Source of the DNA: Telopea speciosissima
Taxonomy: Eukaryota > Streptophyta > Magnoliopsida > Proteales > Proteaceae
Assembly (NCBI RefSeq): GCF_018873765.1
Contig: NC_057919.1
Span: 69,496,984-69,560,983 of the forward strand
Direction of reading: 5' to 3'
Length of the DNA: 64,000 nt
Under the pieces are notes generated by a model. It was not told the origin of the DNA and made no database searches. It saw only the letters and a program-made list of their open reading frames with translations. Made by a program: the position numbers and the translations under genes. Below are positions 12,001-24,000 of the stretch, one piece after another; the stretch's first letter is position 1; each line of letters begins with the position of its first letter.

Positions 12001-15000
12001 ATATATTCTTCCTTGAAGGTGATGTATTTATGTTCCCATGAGAATGGTTTCAAGATGTAGCATTCTTGATTTTCTCCATCCTCTATTTAAATTTCCTTTT
12101 TTCCTCGACTTCTCATTCAAAATCTTTGCATGATAGCCGTACATATTCTTAGTGTTTTTTTCGGGGTGTGCCTGATAACCTGTAGGATTCAAAGGCTGTC
12201 AAAACCTTCCTGCGTCATGTGCGTATCATGAATCATAATTATGGAGTTTGATCTCTTCAGAATACTTTGATTCCAAATTTAGTTGCTAAAGCGCAACTCT
12301 AGATACTGATTGTTTGCTTATCATCTCACTTGTGCCTATAAGTAATATATTTTGGCGTTTTTCCATTGTTTGGTCTGGTCATCCATTTGGAGGAGAGATT
12401 GAAGATACTATTTAGGTGTTCTCGGGTCCTGCTACGAAGGGGCTCCCATTATTGCTATTATCATGGCTTTTATTGGCCCCTTCATGTTTGTTTCAAAGGT
12501 TTTATCTTTATGTCACGGGCCTCTTTGGTAGTTCCAGTTATCAGGTTGTGCTATTTGACTTAACATCAGTTTTGGATGCATTACAGTTTATGTTGAGATT
12601 CGCAAATGCTTTTGGTTAATGACTAGCCAATCTGGGAGTTTACAAGTATCCTATATATGTGGGATCTCATTCGTTTGATGTAGTTCATTCTTGTAGTATG
12701 GGAGAATTTTTTTGCATTTTGGGATCTCATCATTTTACCCCCTATTCTGATATCTTGACAACTGCCTCTGTTCATTGCCCCCAAGGGGGGGAGGGAGAAA
12801 CCATTGAATTTAGAAATGAGTGTAGTCATGTGGTTCATCTTAAGGCCCAGAGTGGAATGCCTAGGGCTTTGGTTGACTTCTTTTGGAAGCTGTGTTTATC
12901 TGTCAGCTTGTTGGTGGACCTAAATGGTGGAACAGAATTTATATGGTCAATCTCTGGATTAGTAAGACAAGGTTGGGTTAAACAATCTTATGGATGTTGA
13001 TACCACTTCTGCAAATTCCCCTCCTTGAGCATCGTTTTTGAGTCTGTAGTCCATGCTAGTAATGGGCTTCTGATTAGTCTGCTTAAATGCTGATATGTGT
13101 ATTCGAGGACTGTTTATATGTTCTTCGCCTCTTATCTCTTCAGCTTGTCTTTGTGGTTTTTTTTTTCTTTCTGAAATAATGGGGATTTGCCTTATTTTGG
13201 AGAATTCATTGGATGATTTCTGAATCTTTTTGGTGATAATTTTTTAGGTACCACTGGAGTTGTGGATTATACCAACTACGATGACATGAAATATGCTGTA
13301 AGTTAATTGTCTTTTTAATGTTTTCTTATCATTGGAATGGATGATCTCTGGGATTTCTCATGTATAATACTTGGCAAGTTGGAATTTGTTGCTGTTTCTG
13401 TTGATCTTTTCTTTTGTCAATTTTTGTTTCTGCTTGACATTGTCTTGGTCTTATTGGAAAAGTGACCTTCAATTTTTGTTTCTCACTCTGTTATTCACAA
13501 TTATAAAAGTTGATAAGTAGTTATTTTAATTGCTTTGGATTGTGTACGTTCATGTAATGATCTTGTGCATCCAGCCAACGAACAAAATCCATTCTTATTT
13601 TGGAAAAAATCATCCTTGCTTGTTTCGTTTGATAAACATCGACTAGAAATTATATGATCTCCATCATGATATTCTTTTCTCTTCCTCTCTTTCCTTCATG
13701 AGTGTATTAGCGGGTCTCCTCATGTTGCCAAATCTGACAGTGGTTCCATTGTTTTTGACTGTCTTTTTTTTTCTTCTTCCCAGCTTAAAAAAATAGATCA
13801 TGATGCATACTTCCTCATCCATAAATTTCTTTATCGTGGACAATAAATGTAGGGATTTTCTTGTTAACACCTCTTAAGGTGTAAAATAATTTGTAGCCAT
13901 ACTTTTTTGCCCTTCTAGTGTAACACATTTTTTTTTTCAATGTGGTTAAATCCTGTCATTTAACATTTATACTCGAAAAATGTGCAAAGATAATGACATC
14001 TTTTATAATGAACTGATAAGTCATTTTCAAATTATATTGAAAACACTTTTTACCCCTGATTTAAGAAACTTTTGGGAATAAGACAAGGGTCAATCAAAAT
14101 AAGGTTGGAAATTCTAAGTATACCTATTGAGGTGTCATTTAAGCAGTCTCGTAAATGTAAATCATTTAAATAGTTGCATAAATGTAACTTCAAGACATTA
14201 GGTAAGTACGGATGACACCTAGGCTAGATGTCAGTCAAGGTTCGAAGTTTTTCGGTTTCGGCGAGGCCTGAAACCGAAATTGCGGCCAAAACTTGGTATG
14301 TTTTTTGTCAATTTCGATGGGTTTCGGGTGGTCATGGAACTTGAAGGACAGCCTATTTTAGGCACTCTAAACATAGTAGAATCCTTGGATTTTTAAAAAT
14401 CACTCCCAAAATGGTAGCTTGACTTTGGACTCTAGGTTGGTAGTCTACGCTGTATATATACACTGATATGGCCTATTCCATACTGATCGTCTCTAATACC
14501 AAATATTATGCTAGTTATAACAAGACAAACTAGCCTATGGGTTTTGAAATATTGTTGTTCTCTTCTATTCCTTATAGGGTTCCTCAGTTAGGGCAGGAAC
14601 CATGGAAGAATATTACCCTTAACAAACATCCTTGAGATAGTATAACTCAGATAAATACACACACTAGTCTATGGGAGTATAACTTGGGTATGATATAAAC
14701 ACACCAAAATGAGTGAATTAGCTGGCATAGGAGACGATACAAATTACTAGCAATATAAATCACATGAAAGTCACAACCGGACTACATCTTTACCCTTTGG
14801 GGCATAAGATGCACTGATCCTTTCATCAAACAACATTTATCATGAAAGAAATGATAATTTAGGAATCCCATCACCTTTGGGCATATAAAACCCCTAGACT
14901 ATCATTCCTTCCAATACTTGTATGTGCATCTTCATTTTCTTTAAACTTGGGTAGCATCACCTTTGGGCATATACTACTAACTTTGTTGCCATGGCAGAAC

Positions 15001-18000
15001 TGCAGCGAAACTTGACGTGCCACTTTGGTGGTCAACATCTTATTCCCCCACAGTTCCCATAAAAAGAAAAATTTACAGCCAAACAATAACTTTGCTACCA
15101 TGGTAGAAGGATCATGATTGTGTAAAGCCTGTTGCCCGTAACGGCCATAGTAGCACACAAATGAGGCGAGGCGTATTGATCGCCTTACCCTTGCTCGGGC
15201 AAGGCTCTTGAGCAGGGGTAAGGCGGTCATTACACCTCGCCTCATTAGTGCGCTGCTATGGCCGCTACGGCCAGTCAGACCGTAGACGATCTGGATACAT
15301 GGTAGAACTACAGAGAAACTCGACGTGTCACTTTGGTGGTCAACATCTCATTCCCTTACAGTTCCCATAAAGTAACAATTTGCAGCAAAAAAACTAGAAG
15401 AATATACATTACACATTTCTAACAACTTAACTAGTGTTAATGTGTAATGTTGTCATGCACAGTAATAGTTTTGGCAAGTTTAAGTCCCCATAAACAACCA
15501 GACTAATGTCTAAATAAAAAATTTAAATTCAAACAGTCCCCACAAAGGGAGGCATAAAACCTCAAAAAATGTGCCCCTAGAATTACTGTTTTGACCAACA
15601 AAGGGTACCGCGACGTAGGCCTACAAAAAACCGAAGCCTCAGAGCCCGAGAACAGCTAAAATGGACCTGGCACGCGCTCCCATGCGTTGGTCAAAGTTGG
15701 AGAGTGATATCACTCTTCCTGGTCAAGCTCGGCTAAAATTCGTTTCGAACCGGCTAAATTGGGCCAGCTAATTGGTTAAAAAATCGGGTCGCTTTTCGGG
15801 TTTTGTGTCGGGTCATGTTGGTTGGGTTAGGGAATCTTTGACCGGGTTGGTTGGCTGGGTCTGGGCATCTGGGACTTGGTCATGGTATTTTTGACTGGGT
15901 TTGGATGATTTGGTCGGGTCAAATTGACTGGGTCAAACTTGACCCACAAGCCAAGAATATTCTTTGGAATATTTCGTTACTTGGGAAGCAAGAAACGAAT
16001 TCCGTTTTATACATTTTTTTTTATAAAAAAAAGTAGCAAGGATAAAGAATCCTTCTCCAATCTTATAAAAACACTTTAACACGATTCTGGTGGTTTTTAA
16101 AAACTCCATTACTTGTAACAATGAATTTTGAAGTTTGCAAGTCACTGTCGGCAGAGCAACTATCCAGTACTCTCCCTGATTTCGGCGACCACAAAGCCAA
16201 TTAATGGCTGAAAAATTCCTCATCTACTGGCCAAAAACCCGAAATATATATGGAGATTGCAGATTTATCCTGTTCTCATCTAATCCATTTTCTTTAATAT
16301 AATCTGTTCTACTACAGGGGAACAATTACAGGGGAAGCAATAAATGAATCTTAACAATCTTCTATGTACTTGAAACGAGATAATGCAAACATTGCTGGGT
16401 TTCGGAAAATCTTCGGCGACGGGGGAAGCCTGTGAAAAAAAATTTTCTTTTTGAAAAATTTTTGATCTCCTTGAAGAAGATCTAAACAAATTTCTTTGTT
16501 GATTCTAAATTTTATGGGAAGGCTCTGATGCCACTTGTAAGACTAAATAAATCATTCCCTTGGGATTTTACATTGAAAAACCCTAAATCGTATCGCCCAT
16601 ATGAATCCTAGAATACAAACATTAAATAAAATAGAAAGGGAGAGATTAGAGTACCTTGCACCTTGGTATGCTGATGAAGAATAATTAATAATAATAAAAA
16701 ACTCCTCCTTGCTCTGCCCTTGACGGAGAACACCTTGAAGGGATCTTTTGCAGTCTCTTGTTCTTCACAGTGAGTACCCTTTTCTTGTTAGAGAAATAGG
16801 GAAGTGAAAAAAAATGTAACTATAGTGATCCTTCTAATTAGTGCTTATAGTACGTTCCAAACCCTAACCCACTTCCACAATGGGTGTAGGCTGGCCCATC
16901 TCAATTAAAACTGAGTGACACACTTGAACCAACTCCAATATTAGGATCCCCACCAATTGAACTGGGCCAAGTAATTAATTAAGCCCATTAATTTAACTTT
17001 GGAAATTTCATAGCTTTGGAAATTCCATGACCACATCAATTGATATGAACCCAGTGATTAATCTTAGCCTAAGTGGGAGATTGTAAGAAATTTACAAAGT
17101 TAATTTAATGGGTTTAATTAATTACTTGGCCCGGCTCAATTAGTTGGGATCCTAATACTGGAGCTGGTTCAAGCGTGTCACTCGGTTCTAATTGAGATGG
17201 GCCAGCCCAAACCGATTGTAGAAGTAGGTTAGGGTTTGGGACGTACTATAAGTACTAATTAGAAGGGTGGTCCCTGCAGCTATGTTGTTTTTTTCACTTC
17301 TCTATTTCTCCTACAAGAAAAGGGTGCTCACTGTGAAGAACGGGAGATTGCAAAAGATCCCTTCAAGGTGTTCTTTGCCAATGGTAGAGCAAAGAGGAGA
17401 TCTTGATTATTATCTATTGTTTTTCTTCAGCATACCAAGGAGCACGGTACTCTAATCTCTCCCTTTCTATTTTATTTAATGTTTGTATTCTAGGGTTCAT
17501 ATGGGCGATATGATTTAGGGTCTTTCAATGTGAAATCCCAAGGGAATGATTTATTTAATCTAACAAGTGGCATCAGAGCCTTCCCATATGATGTAGGATC
17601 AACAAAGAAATTTGTTTAGATCTTCTTCAAGGAGATCAAAGATTTAAAAAAAAAATAGTTTTTTTTCACACGCTTCTGCCGTTGCTTACAATTTTTCAAA
17701 ACCCAACAATGTTTGCATTATCTCGTTTCAAGTACATAGAAGATTGTTGGGATTTATTTATTGCTTCCCCTGTAATTGTTCCCCTATAGTGGAATAGATT
17801 ATATTGAAGAAATGGAATAGATGAGAAAAGGATAAATCTACAATCTCCATGTATATTTCGGGTTTTTGGCCAGTAGATGAGGAATTTTCCGGCCATTAAT
17901 TGGCTATGTGGTCGCCGGAATCCAGGAGAGTGCTGGGCGGTTGCTCTGCCTGCAGTGATTTGGCGTACTTCCAAAGTCATTGCCGTAGGTAGCGGATTTT

Positions 18001-21000
18001 TTTAAAAACCATCAGAATCGTGTGTTAAAGGGTTTTTTGAAGATTGGAGAAGAAGGAATATTCCTTATTCTTGTTACTTGTTTTTTTTTAAAAGGTATAG
18101 AGCGGAATTCGTTTCTTACTTCCCAAGTAACGTAATACTTCAAATAATATTCTTAGCTTGTGGGTTAAGTTTGACATACTCAATTTGACCCGATCCGGTC
18201 ATCTAGACCCAGTCAAAGATACCATGACCTGGTCAAAGATTCCCTAACCCGGGCAACATGACCCACTTGGTTAGTTGACCCGACCCGAGACCCGGGAAAC
18301 GACACAAGGTTTCGATCTCGTTAGTCGGTCTAGATCGGTTAATTGTCTAGTTTGGTTAACCCCGTTTGGCCGGTTCGAACCGGATTTGAACTGGGTTTGA
18401 CTAGGGAGAGTGATATACTTTGATCGATGTGCGGGAGCGCGTGCTAGGTCCGTTTTAGTTGTTCTCGGGCATTGTGGCTTCGGTTTTTTGGAGGCTTACA
18501 TCGCGGTTCCCTCTGTTGGTCAAAACAATAACTCTAGGGGCACGTTTTTTGAGGTTTTGTATATCTCTTTGTGGGGACTGTTTGAATTTAAAATTTAAAA
18601 TTTGGCATTTATTCTGGTTGTTTATGGGGACTTAAACTTGTCAAAACTATTATTGTACATGACAACATTACACATTAACACTGGTTAAGTTGTTAGAAAT
18701 GTGTAATGTATATTCTTCCATTTTTTTTGCTGCAAATTGTTACTTTATGGGAACTGTAGGGGAATGAGATGCTGACCACCAAAGTGGCACGTCGAGTTTC
18801 TTTGTAGTTTTACCATGATAGCAAAGTTATTGTTTGGCTGTAAATTTTTCTTTTAATGGGAACTATGGGAGAATAAGATGTTGACCACCAATATGGCACG
18901 TCAAGTTTCGCTGCAGTTTTGCCATGACAAGTTAGTAGTATATGCCCAAAGGTGATGCTACCCAAGTTTAAAGAAAATGAAGATGCACATACAAGTATTG
19001 GAAGAAATGGTGGTAGTCTAGGGGTTCTATATGCCCAAAGGTGATAGGATTCTTAAATTATCATTTCTTTCATGGTAAATGCTATTTTATGAGAGGATCA
19101 GTGCATTTTATGCCCTAAAGGTTTAAGATGTAGTCCGGTTGTGACTTTCATGTGATTTATATTACTAGTAATTTGTATCATCTCCTATGTTAGCTAATTT
19201 ACTCATTTTGGTGTGTTTATATCATACTCAAGTTATGCTCCCATAGACTAGTGTGTGCATTTATCTGGGTTATATTATCTCAAGGATGTTTGTTAAGGGT
19301 AATATTCTTCCATGCTTTCTGCCCTAATTGGGGAAACCTATAAGGAATGGAAGAGGATAACAACATTTCAAAACCCATAGGCTAGTTTGTCTTGTTATAA
19401 CTAGCATAATATTTGGTATTAGTTTAATGTCTAAGTTATTATTATTATTATTTGGTTTGATAAATACTAGTAATTAATTAAATATGTTATCAAACAGGAT
19501 GTCATCTAAGAAGGGAAATTTAGGAAAATCTTTAATGGGTGATAATTTCAAAATTGAAACCTGTAATACCCGTGCCTTAGACATTCCCCTGCTTACTAGA
19601 GATGATCTCAAAATGGGTCAGAAGAAGATGCACATGAATGCACATGCCTATAATTCTATCCTGACAACTTGAATAACGGCATTCAAAAGATCCAAAATGC
19701 CAAGACCATCAGCAATAAGGGATTGGCCACCTGAGTGCGCTTGAATTGTGAAAACTTTTTCTGAAGAGGTGGATAAGCCGGAGTCTCCTTACTATATTCC
19801 AAGGTCTTTGCCAAGTAAAGATACTGTATTTGAGGAGGTAGACAAACCGGACTCACCGTTCTACACTCCCAGATCACCAGATTATTCGCCATCAAACTTG
19901 GAAAAAGAGCACTAGGGTTTCTAATTAGGAGGGTGATCGTGAAGTGAACGTGTTCGTGTGAAATGGGGAAAAGTGGATGTAGAAGCCATAAGAACCATTA
20001 GATTGTTTTGAATTCAGATTTCTTTTTCCCTGAAGAAGGAAAATTTTATTTCCTACCCAGAAGGATCTTGTTTTAAGTTTTCAGATTTACTTTGGACAGA
20101 TATTTAGGTTGTTTTAATAAAATGGCTTCATTTATGAAATGGTTCTATTGTTTTGGTTTTGGTTGTATGTTTGATAGTTTTATAGATATTATTTATCCTC
20201 TTCTATGATTATAATTGTTGGGGTGTAATTCCCATAGTTTAATGAGTAGTAGTGTGTACTTTGGCATAAGCGGTTGGATCACATAGCTAGACTGAGAATA
20301 GGATAGGCTAATGGAGGAAGGAATTCAGGATTACCTAAACCTTACGGAATTGGGAAATCGTGTTGACTGCATCAAGGGGAAGAAGATCACTTCCAGAAAG
20401 AACGATTCTTCACGTGGTATTGAAGTTTGAAGACCTTGTTCACATAGACCACTCTAGCACTCGGGAATCACTTCGTGACAAGTCTAATGCTCCAAAAGAT
20501 TGTGTAGTCTGTCATATTTTATAAGGGAGGATAGCATAGTTGTCATGGCGTCGCCATGGAGTCATACCGATGGAAAAGTGAACATATCGTTGGTCGATTT
20601 GGTATATGTAAGAATACCGACCGATATGGCCTCCATGGCATTGCCATGGCGCCGACATGGATGCCATACCACGATATATGGCCATGTCGGCAGATATTCT
20701 TGTTCCAGTAGGAAAAATTAGTTTTTAATAAATTTTTTTTTTTTTTTTAACCTTCTAAAAGATAATGCTTTTATCTTAATGTGTATTGGAGGAGTAACTT
20801 TTCAAGTTACACCTGCAATACACATTAAAAAAAAACAAAAAAAAAAAAACGATTGACTAATGCATTGCCTACACCCTTAATCTCTAATAGAAATCGAAAA
20901 ATCAAAAAGACTCTCACTCAACAAAGGAGAGAGTCGTTAGAAGAAAAAACAGGCGAGAGTGCGAGACTTCGAACCCCTTCACGCTCTGGCGGTCCAGCAA

Positions 21001-24000
21001 CTCAAGTGTCTCTCCTTCGTCGGCTCCGGCAAGTTCTCCTTAGCTCTGACGAGTTCTCCCAGCAGGTTAGTAATTGTTTTTTTTATTTGGTAGTTCTTAT
21101 TCTTCTTCTCCCAGTCCTCCAGCGGGAGACATAGAGAGAGAGTCGTTTTCTTCACTTCCGGCGACTCTTCTCTTTTTTTTTTTTTTTTTGTTAAATACGT
21201 AATACAGGTCTCTGCTCTGACACTCGACACACACGCAGAGAGAGAGAGGGAGAGAGTCGACACTCGACAAAGAGGGTTTTTTCCCCTTCTTCGTCTTGCC
21301 TTGTAGAGTTGGAGGCTTCACTTCAATCCCCTCGCTTTCATTCTTCTTCTTCTTTTTTGGTTTCTCTTATCCATCCCCTGTTCTTCTTCAAATTGCCATT
21401 GTTTTCCTCCTCTTGTAGGCTGTTGCATCTTGAGCCATTTAAGATTTTATTTGATTACAGCAATGCCACTCTGTTTTCTTTCTTCTTCCCTTGCACACAG
21501 CCTCACACACACAGAGACAGAGGGAGAGAATTGAGAGACACAGATGAGGGAGGGATTTTTTAAAGTCAGTAGTCAGTACTCGGTTGTTCACACTCACACA
21601 CACAGAGAGAGACAGAGAGGGAGAGTGCAATTTTGTTTGTTTGGTAAAGCAACACCAACAGCAGCAAGCACATATTCACATCAACAAATTTTTCATAATT
21701 CATATACAATAATAAATGTTACACTTTCATGAATTAAACCATAGTAGATTAGTAGTACACTTTCCTATTGATTTTTGATGTTATAGGGTATATGTTATAG
21801 CATACTAAACGACAATAAAAATAGAGAAAATAAAAAATAAAACATGGTCGACATGATTGCCATGGCGGGCGACATGTCGATATATCGATTAAACACCCCT
21901 CCACTGACTTGGATCGCCGTGACGACGTGACAACTATGGAGGATAGTGTTTCGGAAGTAGTGGTGATGCTGGTCAACACTTAGGCTTGTTGCCATGTTCT
22001 TACAAGAACATGAAATAACATCTCATGGGATTACTGAAAGAAGAAATAGAACCCTGAACGTTTTGGTTGGGTCAATGATAAGTATCTCCTGTTTGGCTGA
22101 GTTTCTGGGGTGTGGTATTTAAAACTGCCATTCACATTCTCAAAAGACTCCATTTGAGCTCTGGACTGCCAGAAAACCTAGCCTCAGAAGGTTTTGACCC
22201 CAAAATGGTGAGTTGTTTTCTGTGGAGTATCCGGAGAGATCGAAGGGTTATAGATTCTATAATCCAGGCTCAGGGAATAGAATTGTTGAGACTACTCATG
22301 CAAAGTTTCTTGAGTGTGAGGGTGAGATTTTGATTGTGTACTTTCATGTAATGATCCTTGCTTGTTCCGTTTGATAAACATCGACTTTAACATATATGAT
22401 CTCCATCATGATATTCTTTTCTCTTCCTCTCTTTCCTTCATGAGTGTATCAGCGGGTCTCCCCAGGTTGCCAAATCTGACAGTGGTTCCATTGTTTTTTA
22501 CTGTCATTTTTTTTCTGCTTCCTTTTCCTGTACAAGCTTAAAAAAATAGATCATGATGCATACTTCCTCATCCATAAATTTCTTTATCATGGACAATAAA
22601 TGTAGGGATTTTCTTGTTAACACCTCTTAAGGTGTAAAATAATTTGTAGCCATACTTTTTTGCCCTTCTGGTATAACACATTTTTTTTTCTTTCAATGAG
22701 GTTAAATCCTGTCATTTAACATTTATACTCGAAAAATGTGCAAAGACAATGACATTCTTTTATAATGACATGATGATAAGTCATTTTCAAATTGTATTGA
22801 AAACACTTGTTTACCCCTGATTTAAGAAACTTTTGGGAATAAGACAAGGGTCAATCAAAATAAGGTTGCAAGTTCTAAATATACCTATTGAGGTGTCATT
22901 TAAGCAGTCTCGTAAATGTAAAATACACCTATTGAGATGTCATTTAAACAGTTGCATAAATGTCACTTCAAGACATTAGGTAAGTACGGATGACACCTGG
23001 GTGAGATGTCAGTCAAGGTTCGAGGTTTTTGGTTTCGGGCATGGTTTTGGCAAGACCTGAAACTGAAATTTCGGCCAAAATTTGGTATTTTTTTTGTCAA
23101 TTTCGATGATGGGTTTCAGGTGGTCATGGAACTTGTAGGACAGCCTATTTTAGGCACTCTAAACATAGTAGAATCCTTGGATTTTTAAAAATCACTCCCA
23201 AAATGGTAGCTTGACTTTGGACTCTAGGTTGGTAGTCTACGCTGTATATATACACTGATATGGCCTATTCTACACAATCTTTAGTATTAGAACACATATA
23301 ATTCAAGTAAAACAACTTAAATAAGCATTTGGAATGAAAAGACATCAAATTTTAAACCATTTCTTGAATCATACATCTAACATTGTTTGTTACAAAGAGT
23401 CAAATGTATCAGAGTCAACAATACAACCAACAAGTGACCTTGGTGCTCATCCTAGAGTCCTTGTGATGTAGATCAGAACCAAGCATTGAACCAGGTCACA
23501 TTGGACCAGAACTGGACCAGATCGAGCCAGCCAGCTGGCCTTCTAGAAAACCCAACTTGGAGCCCACGATTTTGAACAGGATCCTGTTCTTTGACCAGTC
23601 AAATCCTAGTACTTAGTTACTATATTTATTAGTTTTTATTCTTGTATGTGGCTGGATTATAAAGCCTAAGTAGTTTCTAATTTTGTTAGTTGCTATTTTA
23701 GTATCCAAGGCTGTAGCCTTTATTAAGTTTCTAATTTCCATTAGTTGCTAAGTTTGTTAAGTTGCTATATTTTTTTAAGTATCTAATTTTGTAAGATAGC
23801 CTACTTCATTAAATAGCCAGCCCCTTATTGTAATAGATAGATAGAATTAATGAACGAAGTTTTGAGGCTTTCTTGCACTCGATTATGGGAGTAAAACCCC
23901 TGTTCAACAGCTGGGGGGGTTGTGGGTGAGAGACCCAGGACTGAGAAATCCCATCCCCTAACCCCCTTTCTTATATCTTCTTCTCCTTTCCCTACTTGAT

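Larger units (their letters stand above)
14497..19421. repeat. 4.9-kb palindrome: two head-to-head copia LTR-leader units
   Basis: The sequence from 17010 down to 14497 on the minus strand matches 17082 up to about 19421 on the plus strand over most of its length (roughly 85-90% by eye). Each arm has an LTR of about 0.48 kb at the centre, then AGTGGCATCAGAGCC (a primer-binding site for initiator tRNA-Met), then about 1.9 kb of leader. The centre is a 71-bp unique spacer (17011-17081) ending in AGTGGGAGAT, a polypurine tract placed just before the plus LTR. It lies in intron 7 of the SR gene. Confidence 0.85.

Noticed and set aside
12366..13000. Open frames of 65-113 codons in SR intron 6
   Set aside because: No domain or codon bias, overlapping frames on both strands, inside an intron.
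14478..14510. Minus-strand TGGTATTAGAGA next to the direct repeat, as an LTR primer-binding site
   Set aside because: It arises where the palindrome arm (ending TGGTATTAG) meets flanking bases. The second direct repeat has no matching signal.
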